Part shown: in pieces, positions 7,163 to 17,059 of the stretch
Layout: each line of letters starts with the position of its first letter
Numbering within the stretch: position 1 is the first letter of the stretch
Assembly (NCBI RefSeq): GCF_025380365.1
Contig: NZ_JAOCQF010000002.1
Coordinates: forward strand, 80,846 to 144,845
Origin: Albidovulum sediminis
GTDB lineage: Bacteria > Pseudomonadota > Alphaproteobacteria > Rhodobacterales > Rhodobacteraceae
DNA: 64,000 nucleotides
Reading direction: 5' to 3'
Translations under genes and position numbers: made by a program
Notes under the pieces: generated by a model
Databases searched by the model: none
What the model was told of the DNA's origin: nothing
Seen by the model: the letters and a program-made list of their open reading frames with translations, nothing else

Positions 7163-8641
7163 TCAGACCGACAGGCAGATGTACTTCATTTCCAGATAGT
7201 CCTCGACCCCGTGGTGGCTGCCTTCCCGGCCGAGGCCCGATTGCTTGACCCCGCCGAAGGGCGCGACCTCGGTCGAGATCAGGCCGGTGTTGACGCCGAC
7301 CATGCCGTATTCCAGCGCTTCCTGGACGCGGGTGATCCGGCCGATGTCGCGGGCATAGAAGTAGGAGGCCAGCCCGAAGATCGTGTCGTTGGCCAGCCGG
7401 ATCACCTCTTCCTCGGTCTCGAAGCGGAAAAGCGGGGCGAGGGGGCCGAAGGTTTCTTCGGTCGAAACCTTCATGTCCGGCGTGATGCCGGTGACCACGG
7501 TCGGTTCGAAGAACGTCCCGCCAAGGGCATGGCGCTTGCCACCCGTCACGATCCGTCCGCCGCCCGCCAGCGCGTCTGCGATATGCTCCTCGACCTTCTC
7601 GACCGCCTTTTCGTTGATCAGGGGGCCGGTGGTCACGCCATCCGCCAGGCCGTCGCCGACATTGAGCTTCTTCACCGCCGCCGCCAGTTTTTCGGCAAAG
7701 GCGTCATAGACGCCCGCCTGCACATAGATGCGGTTGGCGCAGACGCAGGTCTGGCCGTTGTTGCGGAACTTGGAGATCATCGCGCCCTCGACCGCCTTGT
7801 CGAGATCGGCGTCGTCGAAGACGATGAAGGGCGCGTTCCCGCCAAGCTCCATCGAGCATTTCATGACCTGGTCGGCCGCCTGCTTCAGCAGGATGCGCCC
7901 CACTTCGGTCGAGCCGGTGAAGGTCAGCTTGCGCACCGCGTGATTCTCGCAGAACTCCTTGCCAATGTCCGAGGACCGGCTGGAGGTGATGACCGAGAAG
8001 ACACCGGCCGGCACGCCCGCGCGTTCGGCCAGAAGCGCCATGGCCAGCGCCGACAGCGGCGTTTCCGCGGCGGGCCGCGCAACGAAACCGCAGCCAACGG
8101 CAAGCGCCGGGGCGACCTTGCGCGCGATCATCGCGTTGGGGAAGTTCCACGGCGTGATCGAGGCGGCAACCCCGATCGGCTGCTTGATCACGGTGATGCG
8201 CTTGTCGCGCTGGTGGCCGGGGATCGTCTCGCCATAGACGCGCTTGGCCTCTTCGGCGAACCATTCGACGAAGGAGGCGCCATAGAGGATCTCGCCCTTG
8301 GCCTCGGCCAGCGGCTTGCCCATTTCCGCGGTCAGGATGGCGCCCAGGTCGTCGGCATTGGCAACCATCAGGTCGTACCACTTGCGCAGGACGGCCGCGC
8401 GTTCCTTGCCGGTGCGGGTCGCCCATTCGTGCCGCGCCGCATCGGCGGCGGCGATCGCGCGGGCGGTTTCGGCGCGCGACAGGTCCGGAACGGTGCAGAT
8501 CACATCGCCGCGCGCCGGGTTGGTGACCGCGAAAGTCTTGCCGTCGTCCGCGTCAATCCATTGGCCGGCGACGAAGGCTTTGGTAACCAGAAGCGACGGG
8601 TCCTTGAGACGCGCGCGAAGATCGGTGGCGGAATCGAGCAT
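7163..8641 (-). CDS. gabD: NAD(P)-dependent succinate-semialdehyde dehydrogenase-like protein (GabD family)
   Basis: A 492-residue aldehyde dehydrogenase; family members oxidise succinate semialdehyde (or similar omega-semialdehydes) to the acid. Hallmarks: QPIGVAASITPWNFPNAMI near 155, FTGSTEVGR near 240, the general base Glu in SMELGGNAPFIVFDD and the nucleophilic Cys in NNGQTCVCANR near 300. The start at 8641 (MLDSATDLRARL) has GAGGGGG upstream; the longer frame lacks a good site. An 18-bp palindrome lies 16 bases upstream of the start codon, and the same core stands before the kinase-aminotransferase pair at 48.4 kb. That suggests a semialdehyde from lysine-type or amino-alcohol catabolism as an alternative substrate (inference). 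Confidence 0.85.
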   Translation of the reverse strand: MLDSATDLRARLKDPSLLVTKAFVAGQWIDADDGKTFAVTNPARGDVICTVPDLSRAETARAIAAADAARHEWATRTGKERAAVLRKWYDLMVANADDLGAILTAEMGKPLAEAKGEILYGASFVEWFAEEAKRVYGETIPGHQRDKRITVIKQPIGVAASITPWNFPNAMIARKVAPALAVGCGFVARPAAETPLSALAMALLAERAGVPAGVFSVITSSRSSDIGKEFCENHAVRKLTFTGSTEVGRILLKQAADQVMKCSMELGGNAPFIVFDDADLDKAVEGAMISKFRNNGQTCVCANRIYVQAGVYDAFAEKLAAAVKKLNVGDGLADGVTTGPLINEKAVEKVEEHIADALAGGGRIVTGGKRHALGGTFFEPTVVTGITPDMKVSTEETFGPLAPLFRFETEEEVIRLANDTIFGLASYFYARDIGRITRVQEALEYGMVGVNTGLISTEVAPFGGVKQSGLGREGSHHGVEDYLEMKYICLSV

Positions 8642-8657
8642 GGCAGCCCCCTCATGT

Positions 8658-8675
8658 TGCATTTGATCAAATGCA
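8658..8675. promoter_or_regulatory. 18-bp perfect palindrome, candidate operator between gabD-like gene and hydrolase
   Basis: TGCATTTGATCAAATGCA is fully self-complementary. It lies between two divergent genes, 16 bases before the gabD-like start and 46 before the hydrolase start. The 12-bp core ATTTGATCAAAT recurs at 48413-48424. This form is typical of operators for dimeric repressors (for example GntR/FCD or Lrp types). The regulator is not identifiable in this window. Confidence 0.65.
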
Positions 8676-8721
8676 CCGGCATGGCGGTTCTGTCCAGCGG
8701 TGCAAAGAACGGGTGACGGCG

Positions 8722-9510
8722 ATGAGATATGACGATGCGTTCGCAAATGCAAAATATATTATCAACGGTGCTCAGTTTCCTCATCGCTGGGCCGAGGCTG
8801 CGGCGGCCTTCCGCGCCGAACGGGGCGACCGGGCCCGGCTTGGCCTGCCCTACGGCAGCGCCGGGGACGAATGGTTCGACCTCTTCCTGCCCGACACGGA
8901 GCCGGTGGGGCTCCTGGTCTTCATCCACGGCGGCTATTGGCGCGCCTTCGGCCCGCGCGACTTTTCCCACCTGGCGGCCGGTGCGGTCGCCCTCGGCTGG
9001 GCCTGCGCCCTGCCGGCCTACACGCTCGCGCCAAGGGCTCGAATCAGCGACATCGCCCGCCAGATGACGCGCGCCCTGCCCGTGATGGCCGCCGCCGTCG
9101 CCGGTCCCGTGGTGCTGACCGGCCATTCGGCGGGCGGGCACCTGTCGGCGCGGCTGGGCAATGCCGATGTGGAGCTGCCCGGCGATCTGGGCAGCCGCAT
9201 CCGCCGGATCGTCCCGATATCGCCGCTCTCGGTCCTGCGGCCGCTGATGGAAACGGCGATGAACGCGGACCTGCGGCTCGACCCGGCCGAGGCGCGCGCC
9301 GAAAGTCCCGCGTTCCTGCCGCGCCGGCCCGGCTTCGACGCCCACGTCTGGGTCGGCGGCGCGGAACGGCCCGCGTTCCTCGATCAGGCCCGCCGGCTGG
9401 GCAATGCCTGGGCCTGCCCGGTGACGATCGACGCGGGCCGCCACCATTTCGACGTGATCGAAGGGCTCGAGGCGCCCGATACGCCGCTCCTGCGGGCCCT
9501 TCTGGCGTGA
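8722..9510 (+). CDS. Alpha/beta hydrolase, kynurenine-formamidase-like
   Basis: 262 residues. The HGGYWRAF motif near 80 (oxyanion hole; HGGYW is the signature of the arylformamidase/esterase group), the nucleophile elbow GHSAGGHLSARL near 135, and a C-terminal His in GRHHFDVIEGL with an Asp in the preceding region complete a plausible triad. The substrate could be an N-formyl aromatic amino compound or another ester/amide. The ATG at 8722 is used; a GTG at 8713 is possible. It is divergent from the gabD-like gene and shares the palindromic control region. No other kynurenine-pathway gene is nearby, so the specific activity is uncertain. Confidence 0.75.
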   Translation: MRYDDAFANAKYIINGAQFPHRWAEAAAAFRAERGDRARLGLPYGSAGDEWFDLFLPDTEPVGLLVFIHGGYWRAFGPRDFSHLAAGAVALGWACALPAYTLAPRARISDIARQMTRALPVMAAAVAGPVVLTGHSAGGHLSARLGNADVELPGDLGSRIRRIVPISPLSVLRPLMETAMNADLRLDPAEARAESPAFLPRRPGFDAHVWVGGAERPAFLDQARRLGNAWACPVTIDAGRHHFDVIEGLEAPDTPLLRALLA

Positions 9511-10065
9511 CTATCGCCCGAAGTCGGCCAGCGCCGCGAAGTCCATCGACTTTAGAAAGTCGAGCATCGTGGAAAGTTCCCCGCCCGAGGCCTGCACAAG
9601 GACACGGTTGCCGATCAGCGCGGTCAGTTCGCCGTTCTGGTTCATGAACTTCTCGCGCCCGACACGCTCGATCTTGGCTCCCATGACCGCGGCATTGGGG
9701 ATCATTCCCGCCAGCGCCGTCACCATCGGGTTGTCCATCATCAGGCGCAGGGTGAATTCGTCCGTCCCGGTGTTGTAGGTCGCTTCCGCTCCGACGCCTC
9801 CACCCATCATCGCCAGCCCGGTGTTCATTTCCTCGTTGATGGTGCGGGTCCAGCCTTCCGGAGCTTCGGGAAGGAAGGCGCGAAGCGATTCGGTCTTCTG
9901 CGACAGGAGCAGTTGCTGCGCATACGCCAGCTCCTCAAGCGCGTATTGCACGTCGCCGCCCTGATAGGCCGAGATCGCGGAGTTCAGCGTGTCGACCACC
10001 TCGTCAGCGGCGGCCGGCACGGCGCAGAGCAGCGTCGTTGCGAATGCGGCTATCGGTTTCATCAT
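9511..10065 (-). CDS. Secreted hypothetical protein
   Basis: 184 residues with a Sec signal peptide (MMKPIAAFATTLLCAVPAAA, cleavage near AADE). The mature part is mostly helical at first (TLNSAISAYQGGDVQYALEE), then mixed alpha/beta with a Met-rich stretch (GLAMMGGGVG, FTLRLMMDNP). I recognise no family. It follows the P1 peptidase gene by 38 bases on the same strand and is probably co-transcribed. Its leader has two tandem copies of AGGACCAGG, so the Shine-Dalgarno core occurs twice; the copy nearest the ATG at 10065 (AGGAGG, 6-base spacing) fits best. A second ATG follows at 10062. Confidence 0.6.
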   Translation of the reverse strand: MMKPIAAFATTLLCAVPAAADEVVDTLNSAISAYQGGDVQYALEELAYAQQLLLSQKTESLRAFLPEAPEGWTRTINEEMNTGLAMMGGGVGAEATYNTGTDEFTLRLMMDNPMVTALAGMIPNAAVMGAKIERVGREKFMNQNGELTALIGNRVLVQASGGELSTMLDFLKSMDFAALADFGR

Positions 10066-10103
10066 CCTGGTCCTCCTGGTCCTCCTGGTTGTCGTGATTG
10101 TCG

Positions 10104-11117
10104 TCACCGGTCCTCCGCCCCGCCGGGCGCGCCGAACCGCTCCCGCCACGCGGGCAGAAGGTCGCCCGGGCGTGGCTCGGCCAGATAGATCGCCCGTGCG
10201 ATGGCGCGGGACAGGCAGACGGCCGCCGCATGCCCCAGGCGGAAGGGGCCGACAACCGGATCGGACAGGGGGTGCAGCCCGGTCGCCGCGGCAAAGACCA
10301 GATCGCCGTCCAAGGGCGTGTGCGAGGGGACGATGGCGCGCGCCATGCCGTCATGCGCCGCCACCGCCATCCGCTGCGCCTCGGCCCGGGTCAGGCGGGC
10401 ATCGGTCGCGACGATGGCGATGGTCGTCGCCGCCCCCGGTCGCTTGTCGGGCAGGGGTTCGTCGCCTGGATCGGACAGTCTGCCAGGGCCAAGACCGCCG
10501 AACTCCGCCTGCATTTCCCAGGGCGCCGCCCAGAACTCCGGCCCGTCGCCCACGGTGACCGAACCGAGCGCGTTGACCGCGACCAGCGCGCCCACGGTCG
10601 TCCCGTCGTCCAGAACGACGGAGGCCGATCCAAGACCTCCCTTCAGGCCCTTCACCGTCGCCCCGGTGCCCGCACCGGCGGTCCCCAGTGCGAAATCGTG
10701 CGCCGCCGCTCCCAGCGCGCGGACCCCGAGCGCCCGATAGGGATTGTCGCACCAGCCCTTGTCGCCCCCGTTCAAGAGGTCGAACAGGATTGCCGCGGGC
10801 ACGATCGGAACCTTCTGTCCTCCCACGTCGAACCCCCGGCCCGCCGCGCGCAGGGCGTCCGCCACCCCCGACGCGGCATCGAGCCCCAGCGCCGAGCCGC
10901 CCGACAGGACCAGCGCATCGACCTCTTGCACCAGCCGGTCCGGCGCCAGCAGATCGGTCTCCCGCGTTCCCGGTGCCCCGCCCATGACATGGACCGCCGC
11001 AACGAACGGCCGCTCGCCCACCAGAACGGTCACGCCGGTCCGGACCGCATGGTCCTCGGCATTGCCGACCAAAAGCCCGGCGACATCCGTGATCAGGTTT
11101 GCAGGCCCGGGCCGCAT
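10104..11117 (-). CDS. P1-family (S58/DmpA-like) peptidase
   Basis: 337 residues of the N-terminal-nucleophile DmpA/L-aminopeptidase-D-esterase family, made as a precursor that cuts itself. Family features: ITDVAGLLVGNAEDHAVRTG at the N-terminus, LVLSGGSALGLDAASGV near 90, and FALGTAGAGTGATVKGLKGG followed by LGSAS, where the Ser is the probable nucleophile by comparison with the family. Likely releases N-terminal residues from small peptides or amides. The start at 11117 uses GAAGGGG, which belongs to the tail of the intergenic repeat just upstream. The gene follows the peptide-type ABC importer operon, consistent with peptide use. Confidence 0.82.
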   Translation of the reverse strand: MRPGPANLITDVAGLLVGNAEDHAVRTGVTVLVGERPFVAAVHVMGGAPGTRETDLLAPDRLVQEVDALVLSGGSALGLDAASGVADALRAAGRGFDVGGQKVPIVPAAILFDLLNGGDKGWCDNPYRALGVRALGAAAHDFALGTAGAGTGATVKGLKGGLGSASVVLDDGTTVGALVAVNALGSVTVGDGPEFWAAPWEMQAEFGGLGPGRLSDPGDEPLPDKRPGAATTIAIVATDARLTRAEAQRMAVAAHDGMARAIVPSHTPLDGDLVFAAATGLHPLSDPVVGPFRLGHAAAVCLSRAIARAIYLAEPRPGDLLPAWRERFGAPGGAEDR

Positions 11118-11125
11118 CGCTTCCC

Positions 11126-11173
11126 CTTCTTCTTTTCCCAAGTATCCCGGGGGTCCGGGGGCAGCGCCCCCGG
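11126..11173 (-). repeat. Intergenic hairpin repeat, copy A
   Basis: Read on the minus strand: stem CCGGGGGC / GCCCCCGG with loop GCT (11155-11173), then ACCCCCGGGATACTTGGG and an AAAAGAAGAAG tail. It lies between the SDR stop codon and the P1 peptidase start, and its purine tail provides the ribosome binding site. One of seven copies in the window. Confidence 0.85.
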
Positions 11174-11180
11174 CCCGCTC

Positions 11181-11921
11181 TCAGATGCAGCGCCCGCCAT
11201 CCACCTCAAGCGCCACACCCGTGATCATCGCGGCTTCGTCCGAACACAAGAACACCGCCGCATGGCCCATATCTTCGGGCGTCGAGAAGCGCCCGATCGG
11301 AATCGTGGACAGGAACTTCGCCCGCATCTCCGGCGTGTCCTCTCCCATGAAGCTCTTCAGGAGCGGTGTTTCCCCCGCCACCGGACAGATCGCGTTGACG
11401 CGGACGCCCTTCGGCGCCAGTTCCACCGCCATCGTTTTCGTCGCGGTGATCATCCACCCTTTCGAGGCGTTGTACCAGTTCAGCCGCGGCCGCGGGCTCA
11501 GCCCCGCCGTGGAGGCGACATTGAGGATGGCGCCCGACCCGCGCCGCGCCATCGCCGGGACGAAGGTGCGCGCGGTCAGGTAGACGGACTTGCAGTTGAC
11601 GGCGAAGACGCGGTCGAAATCGGCCTCGCTCACCTCTTCCAGGGGGGCGGGCAGGTGGGTGACGCCAGCATTGTTGACCAGGATGTCAGGCGTACCGAAT
11701 GTCGCGACCGCATCCTCGGCAAGGGCGGCGACGCTGCCTGAGTCTGCGACGTCGACGCAGTACGCGCGCCCGCCGATCTCCGCCGCCACCGCCTCCGCTG
11801 CCGCGAGATTGATGTCGGCGACAAGCACGCGCGCGCCCTCGGCGGCGAATCGGCGCGCGATGCCCGCGCCGAACCCCGATCCCGCGCCGGTCACGATCGC
11901 CATCTTTCCCTCAAGCCGCAC
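11181..11921 (-). CDS. SDR-family NAD(P)-dependent oxidoreductase
   Basis: A 246-residue classical short-chain dehydrogenase. The cofactor motif TGAGSGFG lies near residue 15; Asp in VADIN near 35 suggests NAD; NNAG is near 85; the catalytic set is Ser in NVASTAG (near 138), Tyr and Lys in YNASKG (near 151-155). I start it at the GTG at 11921 (MRLEGKMAIVTG), preceded by AGGGAGGG, giving the usual family length; the longer frame to 11969 would overlap the aldehyde dehydrogenase. Substrate unknown; it is the fifth gene of a probable importer-dehydrogenase operon. Confidence 0.88.
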   Translation of the reverse strand: MRLEGKMAIVTGAGSGFGAGIARRFAAEGARVLVADINLAAAEAVAAEIGGRAYCVDVADSGSVAALAEDAVATFGTPDILVNNAGVTHLPAPLEEVSEADFDRVFAVNCKSVYLTARTFVPAMARRGSGAILNVASTAGLSPRPRLNWYNASKGWMITATKTMAVELAPKGVRVNAICPVAGETPLLKSFMGEDTPEMRAKFLSTIPIGRFSTPEDMGHAAVFLCSDEAAMITGVALEVDGGRCI

Positions 11922-11965
11922 GCTGGCCCTCCCTTGCTGTCCTGCCCTCCGCTCAGCCATGTCGC

Positions 11966-13414
11966 TCAACCATGTCGGGCGGCCACGGTCTTGAGCGTGG
12001 AGAACCCGTACAGCGCCTCGAAGCCCTTTTCGCGACCGTGGCCGGATTTTCCCCTGCCGCCGAACGGCAGTTCAACCCCGCCGCCCGCGCCGTAGTTGTT
12101 GAGGAAGACCTGCCCCGCGCGAAGCCGTTTCGCAAGCCGCATCTGCCGGGCGCCGTCCGCCGTCCAGACCGCGGCGACAAGGCCGTAGTCGGTGCCGTTG
12201 GCGATGGCCACCGCCTCGTCCTCGTCCTCGAAGGGCAGGACGACCTGCGCGGGTCCGAAGATCTCCTCCCGGGCAAGGCGGTGGTCGGGGGAAATGCCCT
12301 CGATCAGCAGGGGCGCGACGTAGTGGCCACCGGCCGGAAGATCGCCCGGCAGGGGCGCACGGGCGGCGATCCGCGCGGGATCGGCCAGCGCCAGGTAGCC
12401 CTCAACCACCGCCTTCTGCCGCGCCGAGATGAGCGGGCCGAGGTCGCGGTCCGCAAGCGCCGGCCCGACAGAAAGCGCGCGGTATCGTTCGGCCATGCGC
12501 GCAACCACTTCGGCGTAGCGCGGCCGTTCGACCAGGATGCGCGAGGCCGCCGAACAGGTCTGGCCCGCGTTCTGGATGCCCGCGTTCACGAGAAAGGGCA
12601 GCGCCTCGTCGAGATCGGCATCGGCAAAGACGATCTGCGGCGACTTCCCCCCGAGTTCGAGCGTCACCGGGACAATGTTGCGCGCGGCCGCCGCCTGCAC
12701 CAGCGCGCCGGTGCCGACCGATCCGGTGAAGCTGAGGTGATGGACGCCGGGATGGGCGGCAAGGGCCGCGCCCGCCTCCTCGCCCAGGCCGGTGACGACA
12801 TTGAGCGCGCCGGGTGGCAGGCCCGCCTCGACCGCGATCCGCGCGAAGGCGAGCGCGGTGAGCGAGGCTTCCTCCGCCGGCTTGAGGACGCAGGCATTGC
12901 CCATGGCAAGCGCCGCGCCGACCGAACGGCCGACGATCTGCATCGGATAGTTCCAGGGCACCACATGGCCGGTGACGCCGTGCGGCTCTCGCAGGGTGTA
13001 GACGGTGTAGCCGTCGAGATAGGGGATGGTGTCGCCCATCACCTTGTCCGCGGCCCCGCCGTAGAACTCCATGTAGCGGGCAAGTGACAGCGCGTCGGCG
13101 CGCGCCTGTTTCAGGGGCTTGCCGACGTCGGTAGCCTCGAGAATCGCGAGATCCTCGACGCGTTCGAGGATCCGTCGTCCGATGCGTGACAGCACGCGAC
13201 CACGCTCGGCCGCCGGCATGCGGCCCCAGTCGCCCCCCCGCGCGGTTTCGGCGGCGGCGACGGCCGCGTCGATGTCGGCGGTGCTGCCGCGGGCGATGGC
13301 CCCGATCTCGGACCCCGTCGAGGGGTCCTCGACCGGCAGCGTCCCGGACGCCGGGCGCCATACCCCGCCGATCAGCATCTGTGACGGATCGAACCAGAGG
13401 TGGTCAGGGGGCAT
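11966..13414 (-). CDS. Aldehyde dehydrogenase family protein
   Basis: 482 residues. PWNYPMQIVGRSVGAALAMG near 150, FTGSVGTGALV near 225, the base Glu in TLELGGKSPQIVF near 248 and Cys in NAGQTCSAASR near 282 define an active NAD(P)-dependent aldehyde dehydrogenase; FGGRGKSGHGREKG near the C-terminus is also typical. It overlaps the fused ATPase gene by 11 bases, so it is part of the importer operon and presumably oxidises an aldehyde derived from the imported compound. The exact substrate cannot be read from sequence. Confidence 0.87.
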   Translation of the reverse strand: MPPDHLWFDPSQMLIGGVWRPASGTLPVEDPSTGSEIGAIARGSTADIDAAVAAAETARGGDWGRMPAAERGRVLSRIGRRILERVEDLAILEATDVGKPLKQARADALSLARYMEFYGGAADKVMGDTIPYLDGYTVYTLREPHGVTGHVVPWNYPMQIVGRSVGAALAMGNACVLKPAEEASLTALAFARIAVEAGLPPGALNVVTGLGEEAGAALAAHPGVHHLSFTGSVGTGALVQAAAARNIVPVTLELGGKSPQIVFADADLDEALPFLVNAGIQNAGQTCSAASRILVERPRYAEVVARMAERYRALSVGPALADRDLGPLISARQKAVVEGYLALADPARIAARAPLPGDLPAGGHYVAPLLIEGISPDHRLAREEIFGPAQVVLPFEDEDEAVAIANGTDYGLVAAVWTADGARQMRLAKRLRAGQVFLNNYGAGGGVELPFGGRGKSGHGREKGFEALYGFSTLKTVAARHG

Positions 13415-15023
13415 GGGCAGGCTCCTTCCAGTCGGCGGGAATCGTCGGCGTCGACGCGGCGAGACGTTGCGTGCAGGGGTGGGCGGGCCGGGCCAGGACC
13501 TGCCCGGTCGGCCCTTCCTCGACGATGCGGCCCGCCTGCATGACGAGAACGCGGTCGGTCACGGCACGCACGACCGACAGATCGTGGCTGATGAACAGAT
13601 AGGCCATGCCGTGATCCTGCCGAAGCCGGGCCAGAAGGTCGAGCACCTGCGCGCGCACCCGCACGTCGAGCGCCGAGACCGCTTCGTCGAGGATGATGAG
13701 GTCGGGGCGGATGATCAGCGCACGCGCGATCGCGATCCGCTGGCGCTGGCCGCCGGAAAATTCGTGGATGAACCGGTGCCGGTCCGCAGGGTCCAGCCCG
13801 ACCTCCTGCAGGGCGGCGGCGATGCGGGCGTCGGCGTCGCGCGGCCGGCCGGTCAGATGGAACGGCTCGCCCACCAGGCGGTCGACACGATGGCGCGGGT
13901 TGAAGCTTCCGTAGGGGTCCTGGAACACCACCTGCACCCGGGCGCGCAGGGTGGGCGACATGGTGCGCCCCGCGGTGACATCGGACCCGCCAAGGCGGAT
14001 GGTGCCGCCCTGCAGCGGATCAAGCCCCAGGATGGCACGCGTCAGCGTCGACTTGCCGCAACCGGATTCGCCGACAAGGCCCACGCTTTCGCCCGGGGCA
14101 ATGTCGAAGCTGACCCCGTTGACGGCGCGCAGGCGCGGGTGGGGGGCGAAGGGTGCGCTCCGGGGCAGCAGGTATTCGCGCACAGCGCCTCGCACCGAAA
14201 GGATCGGTTCGGCTGCGGCCGCCGTGCCGGCGGGCGCGGGCCGGACGGGCCGAACGGGCCGGTGGTCGGAGGCCGCAAGCAGGCTGCGGGTGTAGTCCTG
14301 CCGCGGCGCGCGGAACAGCGCCTCGGTCGCGCCGGTTTCCACGATCCGCCCCTTCTGCATCACCGCCAGCCGCCGCGCCTGCCCCGCGATCACGGCAAGG
14401 TCGTGGGTGATGAGCAGGAGCGCCAGTCCCTCCTCCCGGACAAGACCGGCGAGCAGGTCGAGGATCTGCGCCTGCGTCGTCACGTCGAGCGCGGTCGTCG
14501 GCTCATCGGCGATCAGGAGGCGGGGGCGCAGCGCGATGGCCATCGCGATCGCCACCCGCTGGCGTTGCCCGCCGGACAGTTCGTGCGGGTAGAGACCGGG
14601 CGAAAAGCGATCCGCAGGCAGGCCCACGCGGGCCAGCCTGTCGCGCGCCACCGCCTGCGCCTGCCCGCGCGGGGCCGCGCGATGGACCAGCAGGGTTTCG
14701 GCCACCTGGTCGCCGATCGTCTTCATCGGGTTGAGCGCCGTCATCGGCTCCTGGAAGATCATGCCGATGTCGCGCCCCCGGATCCGGGTCAGGTCGCGTT
14801 CGGACAGGGACAGAAGGTCGCGCCCGGCAAGGTTCACCTGTCCGCGGGGATGGGCGCCCACTGGCAGCAGACCCATGATCGCCAGCGCCGTCATCGACTT
14901 GCCAGACCCGCTTTCGCCGACCAGGCCGAAGACCTCGCCCGGCGCGATGTCGAACGAGATCCCGTCCAGAACGGGCGTCTGGCCAAGGGCAAGCGACAGG
15001 TCGCGAACGGCGAGCAGGGTCAT
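13404..15023 (-). CDS. Fused double ATPase of an oligopeptide-type ABC importer (DppD-DppF-like)
   Basis: 539 residues with two complete ABC domains. Domain 1: Walker A GESGSGKS near 37, signature LSGGQRQR near 160, Walker [13 protein letters not shown]. Domain 2: Walker A GESGCGKS near 315, signature FSGGQRQR near 425, Walker [13 protein letters not shown]. The order corresponds to DppD followed by DppF, as in YejF and GsiA. It overlaps dppC-like by four bases (ATGA at 15020-15023). It energises uptake through the two permeases encoded just upstream. Confidence 0.92.
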   Translation of the reverse strand: MTLLAVRDLSLALGQTPVLDGISFDIAPGEVFGLVGESGSGKSMTALAIMGLLPVGAHPRGQVNLAGRDLLSLSERDLTRIRGRDIGMIFQEPMTALNPMKTIGDQVAETLLVHRAAPRGQAQAVARDRLARVGLPADRFSPGLYPHELSGGQRQRVAIAMAIALRPRLLIADEPTTALDVTTQAQILDLLAGLVREEGLALLLITHDLAVIAGQARRLAVMQKGRIVETGATEALFRAPRQDYTRSLLAASDHRPVRPVRPAPAGTAAAAEPILSVRGAVREYLLPRSAPFAPHPRLRAVNGVSFDIAPGESVGLVGESGCGKSTLTRAILGLDPLQGGTIRLGGSDVTAGRTMSPTLRARVQVVFQDPYGSFNPRHRVDRLVGEPFHLTGRPRDADARIAAALQEVGLDPADRHRFIHEFSGGQRQRIAIARALIIRPDLIILDEAVSALDVRVRAQVLDLLARLRQDHGMAYLFISHDLSVVRAVTDRVLVMQAGRIVEEGPTGQVLARPAHPCTQRLAASTPTIPADWKEPAHAP

Positions 15024-15828
15024 GCGCGCGGCCTCAGGCGTGGGTCGAGAAGGTCGCGCAGCCCGTCGCCCAGAAGGTTGAGTCCGAAGACGGTAAACAC
15101 GATGGCAAGCCCCGGAAAGAGCGCGACATGCGGCGCAAGCGTCACCATCGTCTGCGCCTCGGCCAGCATCCGGCCCCAGCTTGGCGTGGGCGGTTGCGCG
15201 CCAAGGCCGACGTAGGACAGCCCCGCCTCGGCCAGGATGCCGAGCGAGAACTGGATCGTCCCCTGCACGATCAGCAGGTTCGCGATGTTGGGCAGGACAT
15301 GCTCGACCGAGATGCGCGCGGCCCCCTTTCCCGCGACCTCGGCCGCGCGGATGAAGTCGAGCGTCCAGAGGCCGAGCGCGCCACCCCGCGTCACCCGCGC
15401 GAAGACCGGGATGTTGAAGATGCCGATGGCGAGGATCGCGTTGACGGCCGAGGGGCCGAAGACCGCGGTGATCAGGATCGCGATGACGAGGGAGGGAAAG
15501 GCAAAGACGAGGTCGTTGCAGCGCATCACCACCTCGTCGACCCAGCCGCCCCGGCGCGCGGCGGCCAGAAGGCCGAGCGGCACGCCAAGGCCCATGCCGA
15601 TGCCCACCGCGACAAGCGCCACCGCGATCGAGGTGCGCGCGCCCGCCATCAGCATCGACGCGATGTCGCGTCCGAAGTGATCAGTGCCCAGCCAGTGCGC
15701 GGCAGAGGGGGGCTTCAGCCTGTCGGCGATGGACAGGGCGGTGACGTCGTAGGGCGTCCAGACCAGCGACACCGCCGCCGCGAGAGCAGCCGCAAGGGCC
15801 AGGCCAAGGCCGAGGGAGAGCGATGGCC

Positions 15829-15832
<4 letters not shown>
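15020..15832 (-). CDS. ABC importer permease, DppC/OppC-like
   Basis: 270 residues with about six transmembrane helices and the EAA-type cytoplasmic loop (RAAEVAGKGAARISVEHVLP, then NIANLLIVQG near 185). The N-terminal segment PPSAAHWLGTDHFGRDIASM is the hallmark of DppC-type permeases. It overlaps both neighbours by four bases, forming a tightly coupled dppB-dppC-dppDF-like unit. Substrate class: peptides or peptide-like/opine-like solutes. Confidence 0.92.
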
Positions 15833-16776
<944 letters not shown>

Positions 16777-16932
16777 CGCGGATCCTTTCCGCCGCGAAGG
16801 CTAGGCGCAAGCGGCGCGCCGGTCCAGCGACCACATGCGCCGGAATCGACCTGCGACCCGGTCGCTTGCGGCAGGATATGTCGCTTTTCGACGCGCGAAC
16901 CGGGCAGGGTGGCGTTATTGCAGCGGCAGGCC

Positions 16933-17049
16933 GTGGCGATGGCGTCGCCACAGGGGGCATCCCCGACGCTTGCGGAGAATTCCGCCCAAGTCCTGTACGC
17001 CGGGACCTTTCGAGGGTCCGCGCGTCAGTTTCGGACCCCTTCAAGTGAG
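16933..17049 (+). promoter_or_regulatory. Creatinase leader with mutually exclusive stems
   Basis: The 283-base gap between the dppB-like start and creatinase holds an inverted repeat GTGGCGA / TCGCCAC (16933-16951). Closer to the gene, GGGTCCG (17015-17021) can pair upstream with GGACC (17004-17008) or downstream with CGGACCC (17033-17039), but not both at once. The downstream stem ends just before the GAGG ribosome site at 17047-17050. This would suit control by leader folding; it is only inferred from base complementarity. Confidence 0.35.
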
Positions 17050-17059
17050 GTCTGAACCG

